Assembly: GCA_029582165.1 (NCBI GenBank)
Contig: CM055893.1
Span: forward strand, 28,733,679-28,797,678
Direction of reading: 5' to 3'
From: Portulaca oleracea
Lineage: Eukaryota; Streptophyta; Magnoliopsida; Caryophyllales; Portulacaceae
DNA length: 64,000 bases
Part shown: one piece after another, positions 11,520 through 23,581 of the stretch
How the letters are laid out: every line of letters starts with the position of its first letter
How positions within the stretch are numbered: position 1 is the stretch's first letter
Notes under the pieces: generated by a model
Seen by the model: the letters and a program-made list of their open reading frames with translations, nothing else
Database searches by the model: none
What the model was told of the DNA's origin: nothing
Position numbers and translations under genes: made by a program

Positions 11520-12450
11520 ACGTCACTCCCTAATGTGAAAATGTAGCTGCTGACTCAAGAAATGACCTAACGACCCACTCATGGCATGGGTTTTACTTTG
11601 GACTTTCTAAAAAAAATGAAAAGACTCACGTTGACTTAAGAAAAGATTCACCTATGACACGGTCCTTACATGCGACTCTCGAACGACTGAAAGACCCTTA
11701 TGTGCTAACCCGAGAAACGACTCAACGACTCACTTATGACTTCCGGGACCTAAACCCTATATGCGGCTTCTTAAAGAATGAAAGACACTTACACAATAAC
11801 TCAAGGACTTACCCATGATCTGGGTTTACATTGAACTTTCTAAAAATGACAGATGCATATTGACTCAAGAAAAGACTCGCCTATGATCTAGACCTCGTAT
11901 GAAAACTTTCTAAAGAATGCAAGACACTTACATGCAGACACTAACACAAAGACTCATCCTAGACGTCGCTTTACATTGAACTTCCTTAAAATGGAACACA
12001 CATGTTGACCCAAGAAAAGACCCACACAAGACATGGACTCACATTAGACTTCCAAGAAATGAAAGACACACATTGACTTAGGAAAAGACTGACCTAGGAC
12101 CTAGACCCTATATACGACTTCCTAAAGAATAAAAAATACTTACATGGTGACTCTAAAACAATGACTTTCCTATGACCTGGGTTTGCATACCCTATACACC
12201 TATATAAGACCCCTTAAAGAATGCAAGACACTTACATGCAGACTCTAAAATAAAGACTTACCCCATAACTTCGGTTTATTAGACCATACATGATATCTCC
12301 TAGCGTGTAAGACACCTATATACTGACTCAGGAAACAACTCAGCTGTGATACTCACCGGTCCTAACCTCTATGAGACGTCTAAAGAATGAAAGACACTTA
12401 TTTACTGACTCAGGAACGCCTAACCTCTATGACTCTGAGACAATCAACTC
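11520..12450. repeat. Degenerate tandem repeats, about 75-80 bp
   Basis: The phrases GACTCAAGAAAAGACTC, CTATGACCT and CTTTCTAAAGAATG...AGACACTTACATG recur in order many times with heavy drift. This is an old satellite-like array inside element G. Confidence 0.65.
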
Positions 12451-12464
12451 TTTTTTTACAACAA

Positions 12465-14960
12465 GAGCATTACAAAGGGCCGGATAAAGTCAAACATAGC
12501 GAGTCGACATAAGTTGGAAAACGCAAGTGAGTGTTTCTCAATTCAGATGAGCTTAAACCACAAGTCGATCGTTTTAAGGAGAATCCGTCACTTGAACTAA
12601 CAAACTTGTGTTAACTCAAGCTAAGCTGGCTATTACGCGGACTAGAATACTGCTCGACTAACTGACAACCTGACTTCTAGACTTCTATTTAAACACTTTT
12701 TTTTTTATTTAGGACCCGACATACTTATTTATTTACATTAATGGAAAGTGGATGTTGTAAAGGACTGAATAAAGCCATCAAAAAGGTGAGTTAGAACAGA
12801 CTTATAAACTCAATTATTAAATCCAACATGGATGGGCTTACCAACGGGCCGACCATGGATTTTGTTTTAGACTTAATAATCGAATCTAGAAATTTATTTT
12901 CTCTAACTTTGAGACTATTATGCGGGCTAGAACAACACACACTGACTTTCTTTTACTATTACTCATTTTCTTTGGACCGAAAATAAGAGAATACTAAGAA
13001 GGCCGAATAAAACCATCAAAGGTGAGTTAAAATGAATCGATAAATAGATCAATTAACCTTTAAAATGGATGGGCCTCACAAGCTAGCCGTAAAGTTTAAG
13101 GTTAGTTAATCGCGTTTATAAATTCATTTCTTCTCAAACCCAACGATTATTACGCGGACTAAAACAGTACATCAAAATTAGATCCGATCCTAATGAAGAC
13201 TAAACAGACAGTCACATATTTACACCTAAAAAGACTCAACAAACTTAAACACGCATATTTACGCATGACTAAGACTCAACACACTCAAACACGTATTTAC
13301 ACCTAATAACGACTCAAAGCACATGTGAACAAAAACCTAAAGACTCAAACACGTATTTACACCTAATGACGACTCAAAGCACGTGTTAATAAAAACCTAA
13401 CAAAGACTCAAATGCGTACACACACAAACACAAACACAAACACAAACGTAAACACATGCACAGACACATACACATGCACACGCATAGGCACAAACGCATG
13501 CACAGACACATACACATGCATACGCACAGGCACAAACGCATGCACAGACACATACACATGGATAGGCACAGGCACAAACGCATGCACAAACACATGCACA
13601 GACATATACACATGCACACGCACAGGCACAAACGCATGCACATACACATATACATGCACAAACGCATGCACAAACACATACAGATGCACATGCACAGGCA
13701 CAAACACAGGTACGAACACAGACTTCAACACACTTTAGCTAAGTTACGGACCTAACTCTATATGGACCCTAAGGACAACTAATCATTATAAGGGGCCGAA
13801 TAAAGCCAAGCATGGCGAATTAGGACTGAATAAGGAATCACGAGTCAGTGTTTCTCAATTCGGATGGGCCCCATCCACAGGCCGACTGTTTTAAGGAGAA
13901 TCCGTAACTTGGAAAATTTATCAGTCAAACTCAAGCCATACTGACTATTAAGCGGGCTAGAATAATGATCAACAAGACTGATAGTCTACGCTTTCTATAT
14001 ATTTTTTTATCCTATTTGTTTAGGAAAGCGGATATCGTAAAGAACTGGATAAAACCAACAACAGGCGAGTTGTAATTATTTTATGGACTTAATTGTCAAA
14101 TCCAATATGGTTGGGCCTAACCACGGGCCGACCATAAATATGATGGATTCAATAATTAATTTGATAAACTTATTTACTCGAGGCCGGTGATTGTAATGCA
14201 GTCTAAAACTTTATCCACTAATTTTGTTTGATTAATTAGTCAGCTTTTTTTTAGACCTAAGGACCACCAATCATTACAATAGGCCGTATAAAGTGAAGCA
14301 TGACGAATCAAGCCTAAGTTTAGGAGCACAAATCAGTGTTTCTTAATTCGGATGGGCCCCATTCACAAGACGACCGTTTTAAAGAGAATCCGTAATTTGG
14401 GCTACCGACTCAGACTTAATTCGAGCCATGTTGACTGCCATGCGGACTAAGATAATGATTAACAGGACCGACGACCCTTCTTTCTATTCCGTTTTTTTTA
14501 TTTAATTACCGGAAAGCAGGTATCATCAAGGACTGAATAAAACCAACAGCGAGCGAGTTATAATTGATTTATAGACTTAATTACCAAATCCGATATGGTT
14601 GGGCCTAACCACGGGCCGGCCAAAAGTGTGAAAGATTCGATAATTAACTCGATAAATTAATTTACTCTCGCCCGGTGATTATTATGCAGTCTAAGACTTT
14701 ACCCACTAACTTTGTTTTGACTTTAATCAGGTTTATTGGACCTTTGTTAAGGAAATGTCATAAATGGCCAAATAGAATCATCAAAGGCGAGTCGAGTTTA
14801 CTTTATGGACCAAGAAAATTAACCTTTATATATAAATGGGCCCAACTACTGAGTTAACCATAATTTTTGAGGTTAATTAACTTAGTTGGTAAACATAACT
14901 CTTCTCAGCCCAATGATTACTATACGGACTAGAACAACACTCCTAAACTTAAGTCGACTC
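12465..14960. repeat. Tandem array of about 240-bp units in two alternating types
   Basis: Units begin near GGCCGAATAAAGCCA and end near ATTATGCGGGCTAGAACAACAC. Starts are at about 12470, 12755, 12995, 13784, 14031, 14272, 14521 and 14755, so spacing is 234-285 bp outside one interruption. Type A units (12470, 13784, 14272) carry GTGTTTCTCAATTCGGATGG and CCGTTTTAAGGAGAATCCG. Type B units carry TTGGGCCTAACCACGGGCCG. The order is A B B, an inserted simple-repeat block (about 13195-13745), then A B A B B. Confidence 0.75.
13195..13745. repeat. 60-bp repeats followed by an ACAYRC-type hexamer minisatellite
   Basis: From 13291 a 60-bp unit (ACGTATTTACACCTAATRAC...) occurs twice (13291, 13351). 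13405-13735 is a drifting repeat of phrases such as ACACATGCACA and GGCACAAACGCATGC. Because the period is a multiple of three, long open frames exist on both strands (Cys-, His- or Thr-rich); they are artefacts. The block lies at a boundary between two units of the 240-bp array. Confidence 0.85.
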
Positions 14961-15448
14961 TTTACAATGAATTTAAACACGTAGCACATAGTATACATAT
15001 GAACAAGGGGTATCCTAAACCAAGGCTCTATGTACAAAAGGGTTTGTTGGCTGGATAAGGCTTAGCGGCTCATGTACTCGCACCGGTGCATTCTTGTTGT
15101 AAAGGCGACTTGAATGTGTGGGGTGTTGCTTTTGGAGGCTCGAGTGGAGACCTCATAGACTGATGCATGAGTGGATGTGGTGACTATTGCTCTCTCGGTG
15201 TAAATGCACCAGTTGAGTGTAGCCGGTCCGGCATCCCATGGGTTATTTTTTCTAGTTTAGAGAGAAAAAGCCTAATTCCACCGATTTACGTGTTCCTACG
15301 ACATATTACATGTCAAGGGAGTGCCCCGGTATATGCAATGCATTATGCCTAAAAAGAATGAATTAATAATATAAAGTAAAATTCATTTTCCTTCCATAAA
15401 TTTTAAAGCACACAAACTTTTTTCAAGTTTTACCCACTTTAGAAAAAC
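14961..15448. mobile_element. Element G internal region next to primer site
   Basis: No gene recognised. This corresponds to the leader between primer site and tandem array in minus-strand reading. Confidence 0.4.
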
Positions 15449-15466
15449 TCCCCAGTGGAGTCGCCA
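15449..15466 (-). other. Primer-binding site of element G
   Basis: The minus strand reads TGGCGACTCCACTGGGGA, 7 nt from the LTR end. It resembles the tRNA-Arg-type primer sites reported for Ogre-like elements; the tRNA assignment is from family knowledge and not certain. Confidence 0.6.
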
Positions 15467-15473
15467 AAAATCC

Positions 15474-17701
15474 TGTGGACATTTTTCCTCGTCATTCGGG
15501 CTTCCGAACGTCCACGTTAGGATTGGGGGTGTGATTTGTTGATTCGTGCTGGGGTTTAACCTTTGAAAACACTTTAAGGAAAATCAAACTCACATTTCAT
15601 GAATAATATCTTTTAAAACCACTTTCCCTTTATTTAGGCATTTTATGAGTACTTGAATTTAACATTTAAGAGTGAACATCCACTTGTTCCAAACTCTTCT
15701 AAATTTAACCCAATTTGCTCATTTAAACGTTAGGCTCGGAAGAGAGTGACTTACGCAAATATTATTTAGAAATATAAGAGAGAAACCCTAAAGTTGCATC
15801 GATACATTGTAAAACCAAATTTAACCATAGTTTATGCAACCCTCAATATGTTTAATTTCGAAATGGGAGTCGCCACCCGACTTTTTATGGGAAAAGCCAA
15901 GACAAAACCAAAAAGAAAATAAAGAAAGACTCCGCCTGCGAAACCCAAGAATGGATCCGGGGGTAAGGCTACAAACTCGAAAAGTAAACTTTAAGAGTTC
16001 GCCTCTCACAAACGGAAAGACTCCACTAAAAGTTTAAGAATGTGCTTTCGATAAAGTTTCGAAGGAGAATAAATAAGAATTTTATAGAATTATTTCATGG
16101 AACATGCAAAAGAATGAAAGAAATAAAGATACATCATGTATAACACTTTATTTACATAAAGAACACTTAAAAGCTTACATTATGCCTTTGGAAGGGAAGC
16201 CTTGCCTAGCCTTTGTTGTAGTAGCCTTTAATTACTCCTCTTGAACATGCCAAAATGGTGCCAAAAGTGGATGGAGAAAAGTTTGGAAAAGGGATGAGAA
16301 AAAGGGTAGGAAAAGACTCTTTTTGTTGTGTTTTGGATAGCAGAAAGATTATGCTTTTTGTGGAGTTTTTAGGGTTTTAAGATAATGGAAGGAAGATGAG
16401 AGTGGAGATAAGAGGGCTTAAAGAAGTGTACAAATGTAGATAATAATGGTAGGAAAGTAATGAAGAAGGATAGGAAAAATGTCAGAAAAAGGATAGGAAG
16501 AAAGACTCTTTTTGTGATGATTTAGGATAGTTTTATGATGTTTTTGGGAGGCTTTATGGGAGATTTATGTAGGAATAAGGAAGGGTAGGATAAGAATATG
16601 GATTTGGAGATTGAAGAATATAGAAGAATGGATATTATGATGGTAATAATGTGGTGTAAAAGATGATAGAAAAGGTGTAGGAAGAAAGGGCTTTTTTTGG
16701 GGGTTTTTGGTGGTGTTTTATGATGTTTTTGTGAGGGTTTTATGTAAGAATAGTGGGGATATTATGGGAATATGGATTAAGGGGTTTAAGAGGATGAAGA
16801 TAAGGAGATTAGGATAATAATAGAATGGTGGAAATGTGATAGGAAAAGAGTGGTAGCATGATGATACCAGAATAGAGATTAGAGAGATGATGGAAGAATG
16901 ACAGAGTGGATGAATGAGAGTGTAGGAGGGGAAGAATGTGTGAATGATTGAGTGAGTTTGGCTACAACAAGAGGGGGTATTTATAGGTGTAGGATAGGCT
17001 TAGAATACATGCTCATACATGCACATTCACACCCTCGAACTTGCGCAATTGACTGGCACAAACAACTAGGTGGTAAGGGGAGTGTTCTTGGTGGTCGGTG
17101 GAGTTGGGAGGCTGAATCTACGGTGTGGACAATTTGGAGGCCGACCGGCCTATGCACAAGGGAGGGATGAACCTAATTTCCTTCATGCATTCTTGGACGG
17201 TGAGGATTTGAATGGGATGTATTCGAAGTCAACTGTTCACACTGGATGGTGGAAGCTTATTTGATATATATGAGATGACTTTGAATGCTTTTGTGAGGCT
17301 TTGATCTTGAGACCTCTTAGTGGCATTTTGCATGTGATCTTTACTTAGCCTTTGCATGGCTTGCATGGCTAAATGAAGCTCAATTGCTTACGTAAAGATC
17401 ATGCATGCAATAGGCTAGGAAATTCACATGTAATTGTGCATGTGTGCTCGTTCGAACTTGGGCATATTGAGTGCATGCGAGGAACTGTCTTGGCTTAGTT
17501 TTTCCTCGACTTTGGCTTCCCTTATTTTCCTTATTTTCTAATTTTCTAACCAAAAATACATAAAAATGAAGTAATAAAAATTATATTAAAAAGTATATAA
17601 ATTTTTGTTAATCTAGCTTATCGACTGACTTCTCTTTCTTTATTTCTGCTTCTTATATATAGATATGCTATATATTTATGTGCCAAAATCTGGTGTCTAC
17701 A
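15474..17701 (-). mobile_element. Element G 5' LTR
   Basis: On the minus strand it starts TGTAGACACC and ends GTCCACA. TATA box TATTTATA lies at 16978-16985. It is a close copy of 5747-7971 and is followed on the right by GATATCACC, the continuation of element C's 3' LTR. Confidence 0.8.
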
Positions 17702-18064
17702 GATATCACCTATTATGGATGCAAGAAATAAGGATGAACTATATGAGAAATGCTTCCAACAATCTTCAATCTTGATTACAAACCAAAGGAAGAAGGAATC
17801 CAAGTAGAAATCTCTATAATTACCCACTAATTATCTACTAATCACTACATAAGATCTAGGTAAAACCTAGCTAAGAGCTAGATTCCAACGTCCCTTTGAA
17901 AAGTCGACACTCAAGGTATATATACAAGGTAGGAAGGTTGCTCAAAACGCAGTCGTTTAAGCCGCAAAAATGCGTGAAATTCTAGTGGGTCGTGGGTGCC
18001 ACGACCTCTTTAGTGGGGGCTACGGCCGCCGTAGCTAGCGCGATGGATCGAAAACTTAGGAGAC
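17702..18064 (-). mobile_element. Element C 3' LTR, piece 2
   Basis: Collinear with 41029-41390 of C's 5' LTR (GATATCACCTAT..., the GGTATATATACAAGG TATA region, and GGATCGAAAACTTAGGAG). It is bounded on the left by element G and on the right by element B. Confidence 0.8.
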
Positions 18065-19636
18065 TGTTTAGTTACATTTTTAGGCCTAAATATCGCCTTT
18101 TATCTTGGTGTTTTTGCTCAATTCCGAGTCTTTTTCATTCTTTTTACTAGTATTTTTGTTGTTTAGTAGGTTTTCGCACTTTTGGAGCAAAAGCAAGGAA
18201 GACGGGCTATTTTGAGGCTTTTTAGAGATTTCCCGAGCCAAGCAATGCCAAGAGCCGAAGCGGAGCTGACCCTGGAAGCCCTTCCTCAATTTTGGTGCTG
18301 ATCAGTGGTGTAACACCCGCTACAGTCCTTGTAGTGGGCATTACAAGCCTTGGAAGGAAGGAAGCAAGCAAAGGGAAGAAACAGGGTCGTCGCCCCCGTT
18401 ACCTCGGTCGTGCCACCCGCTACACCACACAAAGCACAGATCATCCTGGCTGGCAGAAGAGGATCGCCCCCGCGATCTTTCCAGATCGCGCCCGCGATCT
18501 CTCGTAACCCAGAATTGCCTGACTGCTCTTCTCACCCATCGCGCCCGTAATCTCCAAGGTCGCGCCCGCGACCTCCTGATTTCAGCGCGCGTTCTGGGCT
18601 TGAAACGGCATCGTTTTACATAACTTCCTTGCTTGTATATATTCCAAGAGTGACGATTTTCTGGGGATCTGATTTTTAGTTTAGGACCATTACATTCAGC
18701 TTTGTATTAGTGAGTTTTAGAGAGAGCTTAGTGAGACATTAGCTTTCATTATTCTAGGGTTTTGTTGGATTCTTGGTATTGTTCAAGGATCGAAGATTCA
18801 ATCAATTGAGAGATTGTTGGATCATCATTTCCATTGATTTTCTTTGTTCATTTACAGCATTTGATAAGTTTTCTCTTCCCTTAACTCCTTTATTAATTAC
18901 TTTGCTAACTGCTTTCCTTGTTTCTTTAATTGCTTTGCTTGCTACTTTCATTGTTTTACTTGTTTATGGTTGTTTGATGTTAGAAATCATGCTTAGGGTT
19001 GGTTTTGATGTTGTTAGCTTAGTTGGTATCATGATTAGTGGCTAGAAGCCCTATGGGTTAGGGGGTAATTAAGGGTGTGAATGGGTGATTAGGTTTGGGT
19101 TAGCAATATTAGTAAATAATTAGTTGGGAAATCAATTTCCCACTCTTATCCTTCCCTCAAGTGGTATGTATTTGGGATCGAAAGCTCCCGAATCCATCTA
19201 ACACTTGTGTTGGAAGGTAGGAGATAGGATAGTTAATGCTCACCCACGAAAGTGGAAGGAGGTTAACTAGGGAATTTCGTTTCATTAACCCTCCGGGTCC
19301 GTGGTGGACTTTGGGGAAGTTAATCCGGACTATCCTCGAGAGAGGAAGCTCAGTGGGTATTTTCTGACTGAATTGCCACTTGATTCTCCCTCCTTATTAT
19401 TCCCTTGTTACAAAACCCATTTCTTCATCCCCGTTTGCACCCCGAAAAGCCTCCGAAGCCCATTTGCTTTCCTTGACCGACCTTAGCTTTATTTGTTACG
19501 TTGTAACCCCTTCAACCTATTTCCTTACCTAGCGATCTCGATCTCGATCCCGACCTTAGACCTAGTTTCTATGACCAAGGCTCCTCGCTCCCTAAGAAGA
19601 ATGATAAAAACCGGTCTAACAAACCACTGTTACACA
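18065..19636 (+). mobile_element. Element B 5' LTR
   Basis: Starts TGTTTAGTTAC and ends GTTACACA. TATA-like TATATA lies at 18636-18641. Palindromes in U3 are GATCGC-CCCC-GCGATC (18462-18477), AGATCGCG-CC-CGCGATCT (18483-18500) and AGGTCGCG-CC-CGCGACCT (18557-18574). Short open frames at 18773-19045 and 19301-19486 recur identically in the 3' LTR and are not genes. Confidence 0.85.
18462..18574. repeat. U3 palindrome cluster (element B)
   Basis: Three palindromes share the design R-stem-CC-stem. Between AGATCGCG..CGCGATCT and AGGTCGCG..CGCGACCT one stem pair changes from A-T to G-C on both arms. They lie 60-175 bp upstream of the TATA box. Confidence 0.8.
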
Positions 19637-19639
19637 AAA

Positions 19640-19657
19640 TGGCGCCGTTGCCGGGGA
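19640..19657 (+). other. Primer-binding site, tRNA-Asp type (element B)
   Basis: TGGCGCCGTTGCCGGGGA, 3 nt after the 5' LTR, matches the Athila-type tRNA-Asp primer site. Confidence 0.9.
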
Positions 19658-19890
19658 GTCAGCGCCCCTAGTTTTAGTTTGTTGGTTTTTGGTTATTTCA
19701 GATTGCTTTCACGCTAGAAATTAGTTTGTGCTAATCCCAATGAATTTGATGCTTCTATTAGTTCGTGTTGGTGCATGTAGGTACACCTTAATGCCCTATC
19801 GAGCGTCGTAGGAGGCTTCGAGTCCTAAAGGGTGAAGTTCAAGCTTATTCACCCCGTACCCTTTTATCATATGTCGTTCCATCTTCGAGT

Positions 19891-20829
19891 ATGGGAGCCA
19901 ACCCAATCATCTTACCACCATTACCACCCGACGCAGTATTTGAGTTTAAGCCGTGTCTTCATGAAGTTTTTGAAAGTGATCCGTTCCATGGAGATCTTTC
20001 CGAGAGTCCTATTGCTTATATGGAGAGATTTGAGAAGCGCATCAGTTTCATGCATATTCCTGGGATATCTTCGGAGTATCTGAAGTTGAAGTTCTTTCCT
20101 TTGACTCTAAGGGGAAAAGCTGAAATGTGTCTCGATATTTGTCCACCTGGATTTTATTCTTCATGGGAGGCCCTTAAGAGAGATTTCCTTCAAAGATTTT
20201 TCCCGACCGACAAAACTTGTAGACTCCGGGAAGATATAATGAGTTTCAAGCAAGAAGCCGGAGAGTCTCTTTTCGAAGCATGGGGTAGATTCAAAAGTCT
20301 CCAACGTTAGTGTCTGTACCACAATCTACCCAACTGGATGCTACTTCAACACTTTTATTGTGGACTCTTTGATTCTCTCAAAGAATCAATCGATATCACA
20401 TTCGGAGGGACATTTTTTAAGACTGTGGAGGAGGCTAACCAATTCCTTCATGAGCTCGTTCAATATGCTCCTGATTTTGGAGGTAGCAAATCAAGAGGAG
20501 GAGATTCATCTTTAGAGCAAGATCCTATCATTACACTTCTTTTGGCCTCTATTTATGAAATGCAAAAAGAAAAGGCGAATGAGGAGACTTCTAATCAATT
20601 GAGAATGGCTCAAGAAAAGCAAATCTTCAATTTTCAACAATTAGAGCAAGTGACATTCATTCTTCCTACATTGATCAAGATCCTTTTGCTCATGATTATA
20701 CCACCAACCAATACCCTTCTACTTTTCACCCTTTGGACCACCACTCATTTATGCAAGAAGAAACCTTCCATCTAACCCAATAAAACATTTCACAACCTCA
20801 AATTTCTCAACTACCCCAAGAATCTTCAT
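19891..20829 (+). pseudogene. gag: Element B gag (Retrotrans_gag family), broken
   Basis: The reading frame from 19891 begins MGANPIILPPLPPDAVFEFK and carries the Gag core with AEMCLDICPPG, RDFLQRFFPTDK and SLFEAWGRFKSLQR. It is cut by TAG at 20308-20310, where element A keeps a Gln codon. It resumes in the same frame (20338-20640: MLLQHFYCGLFDSLKES, FLHELVQYAPDFGG). A frame shift near 20640 moves the Pro/His-rich tail (DHHSFMQEETFHLTQ) to another frame. This is the best preserved gag of its family in the window. The protein would be about 300 residues plus the acidic extension. Confidence 0.85.
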
Positions 20830-20839
20830 TTGAGTTGAT

Positions 20840-21920
20840 GTCGGAGCGAATCACGGATGACCGAGAAGAGGATCAAGCTTATATCCAAAATCTCGAGCTC
20901 GAATTGGTTCAAGCCAACTAACTTCAATTTAAACCTATTCAACCAATTCCTATCCAAGGAGTGGAGATGAATACTATTATCTTGCGGAGTGGAAGAGGAG
21001 TTGAGGAACCCAAGTTGGTGGAGGAGAGACTTCTTGGAGAGAATGAGGGAGATGTTGAAGATAAAACTGAAGGAGAGAGTATGCAAGTTGAGCAAGTAGT
21101 TGATGATGAGAAGGAGGAAGTGATTGTTGAGGAACCCAATTGCATAGAAGAGAAGGTTGAGGAAAAACAAGAAGAAGTTTTGGAAGGAAATGTTAGTGAA
21201 TACCCCGAAGAGCAATTTGATCCCCACCAAATCCAAATTCCTCTCCTCAAATGGTTGATTCAACACTTGATTGATGAAGGTCATATAGAATCAAAGCTTG
21301 ATGTCCCGACTCAGAAACTATCTTTCAAGCCACCTTGTGTTGAAGTCAATATGATAGAAACAGTTATTCGTGAGCATCAAGAGGAGGTCTATATTCTTGA
21401 AGTGGAACCCGATAATGGGAATGAAAACAATCATCCCAAAGTCTTATGTCCCGAACCTGAGGTTTTTGAAGATACATCTCGTGATGATTCCCTCAAGATT
21501 GTTCCCTTGAGGAGGGAAATCTCGTTGGATGAGGTCTATATTGAGGGCATAGAAATTGAGAAGATTGTTCCCAAGTGTCTGAAACTTGGAGAACCACTTG
21601 AGGAAGAGCCTAAGTTACTTTTTCATCCCCATCACCCAATCAAACGACCGGAGGAGACTCTTGTTCTATTTACGGAGGTGATGAGGAGGTGTTGGAAAAG
21701 GAGGAAGAAGCGACGATGGAGGAAGTTGAAAATGTCATCACCTCTGTCCCGCTCATGGTCAACTAAACGACCGGAAGGACGACTCGATTTGAGGTTGTCC
21801 AAAGACAGGAGGAGTTGGAAAGGAAGGAAAAAGAAGCGATCATGGTGGAAGAAAATGATAATGTACCTCTCATGTGCACCACGTCTCTCTAGGACTAAAC
21901 GGGTATTTAGGTCGAGCTAG
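20840..21920 (+). pseudogene. Element B acidic C-terminal extension of gag
   Basis: An open frame of 319 residues from 20961 is extremely rich in Glu and Val (runs such as VVDDEKEEVIVEEPN) and ends in a Lys/Arg-rich tail. The sequence is continuous upstream (SERITDDREEDQ near 20850). A counterpart lies at 38392-39137 in element C, so this is a conserved part of the element, probably the end of the Gag polyprotein before the missing pol. No known domain is recognised. Confidence 0.6.
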
Positions 21921-22365
21921 GGACCTAAAACTAGCGCTATATAGGAGGCACCCCATAATTTTTGAGGTTCTTCTTTCAATTTTTAGTTTTTACATCTTTC
22001 TAATTTTTGTTCCTTTTTCTTCTTTTTAATTTTTCTTTTTAGTTTTCTTTAGGTTTTCTATTCTTCTTGTCTTTTGTTTTTCTTTATTTCTTTCTTTTAT
22101 AATTTGATGTATTAGTTCTAGGTTCAAAAGAAAAGTTTGAAAAAAAAAGAGAGGAAAAATTTGGTGAAAAAAATAGAAAAAGAGATGGAGTTGAAAAAAA
22201 TAATAATAATAATGAATTGAAGTTTGGAGTGAAAGTAGTGTGAGTGAATGAGGTTTTGAAAGAATACGAGTGTTGAGAGAGTTTGAAAGTAAGAAAAATT
22301 TTGAAATTGAGTGTGAAAGTTTTTGGCAGTTAGAATGTGTTGAGTATTGGAATTGCCAAGAGGAA

Positions 22366-22531
22366 GTAGCAGGCGCTACCCCATCTGTAACACACCCGCT
22401 CTGTTGGCGACAACGACAAAACTCTTCCAGTGGATGGATCGCACCAAGCGAGGGCCGCCGTGAACGCCTGCAAAGCAAGACCCAGTTTTCTGGAAGTCGC
22501 GCCTGCGACAGTGTCGGTCGCGCCCGCGACC
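22366..22531. repeat. Internal palindrome cluster (element B)
   Basis: GTAGC-AGGC-GCTAC (22366-22379) and GGTCGCG-CC-CGCGACC (22516-22531); the latter matches the LTR motif of the same element. It precedes a CT-rich tract. Confidence 0.75.
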
Positions 22532-23581
22532 TGACATTGTTCTGCGAATCTTCAGACTAAAATCCCGACTTCTATGTCACTTCTCTCATTTCTTTCTCTC
22601 ACAAACTCACTCTCTCTCTCTCTCTACAAGCCCTAGCGACAGCAAAGAACTCACACCCACACCCTTCCATCCCTCTCAACTCTAAATTCGACCCTCACTC
22701 TCCCTCCATTTTCGAAATTCAACCCTAATTCTTCTCAATTGTCACTCTAATCGACTGCTAGGGTCCCGTTTCTCGCCCAGAACCAGTTCTAGTGTGCTCA
22801 TCCAGCAAGCATTCGAATTTATGCTGTCACAAGTGAGGTAATCCTTTGTTTTGTTATGTGAATTCAATCTCTTACTCAGTTGTATCGTGCTAGGTTATTG
22901 TGCCATTGCATTGTGGTTGATAGCATACGTACACACACACTTGCTTCACAGTTTCTATTCAGATTCACAGCATTTCTACATTGTGCATTGCGTTTGTATG
23001 TTTTGTATATGCATTGCATTTGCATGTGTGTTGCGTTGCCACGTTGTTTTTGTCAGAGTATACACACACGAACAATCTGCCTTAGCTACTGTCCACGTAA
23101 TCTGGTCTGGTTTCTATCCTTCATGCTCTTCAATTGATTCGTTGTGCTGCTGAATCAGTCTCCATAGTCCATAGCTGAGGTATACTAGTGTCAATGTAAA
23201 TTTTGTAAATATTTCAGTTTCAGTTTGTTCTTTAGCTAGTGTCTTGGTTTCTCTTTTGATCTTGCATGTGGACAATCACGCTTAGGACGTTTTTGTTGTT
23301 TACTCCTAACCCAAAGTGTGATGTTTTCTTGGATCGCGGATCGAGTTGTTCTTTAATTGAAGACCTCGAGGTAACCTCTTTCCGCTCTCTTTGTTGTGTA
23401 TATATCTTGGATCCGTTGCATGCTGGATTTTATTTTTGGGTGGCGAGCCCCTTTGAGTGTTTGTGTTTAGATTATTTTGCTGTTGGAGCCGTGTGGGCTC
23501 GGGTCGCCACCATTTGCTTGCTAGCTGTTTTTGTTTGTTTGTCTTTTGTAGGTTCTCCACCCTTTTCATGTGACACCTTCT

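Larger units (their letters stand above)
5747..17701 (-). mobile_element. Element G: Ogre/Tat-like non-coding LTR retrotransposon
   Basis: Two closely similar LTRs of about 2.2 kb (5747-7971 and 15474-17701) flank an internal region without gag or pol. A primer site for minus-strand reading lies at 15449-15466 and a polypurine tract at 7972-7988. The inside is mostly tandem repeats plus a solo LTR (H). It interrupts element C's 3' LTR cleanly, but the flanks (AAACC left, GATAT right) do not form a target duplication. The size class and primer site suggest the Ogre/Tat group. Confidence 0.7.

Noticed and set aside
13386..13755. Long open frames on both strands with Cys-, Thr- or His-rich products
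   Set aside because: They arise from a hexamer-based minisatellite whose period keeps all frames open; there is no coding signal.
18773..19486. Open frames of 61-90 residues repeated identically at 25472-26185
   Set aside because: They lie within the two LTRs of element B, mostly downstream of the TATA box, and have no domain; duplication reflects the LTR pair.
20826..21284. Minus-strand frame of 152 residues, Phe/Leu-rich
   Set aside because: It is the antisense shadow of the Glu-rich gag extension of element B.
22570..22860. Leader-like CT-rich sequence suggesting a host gene start inside element B
   Set aside because: A similar pyrimidine-rich tract occurs in element C at the same relative position, so it belongs to the element.
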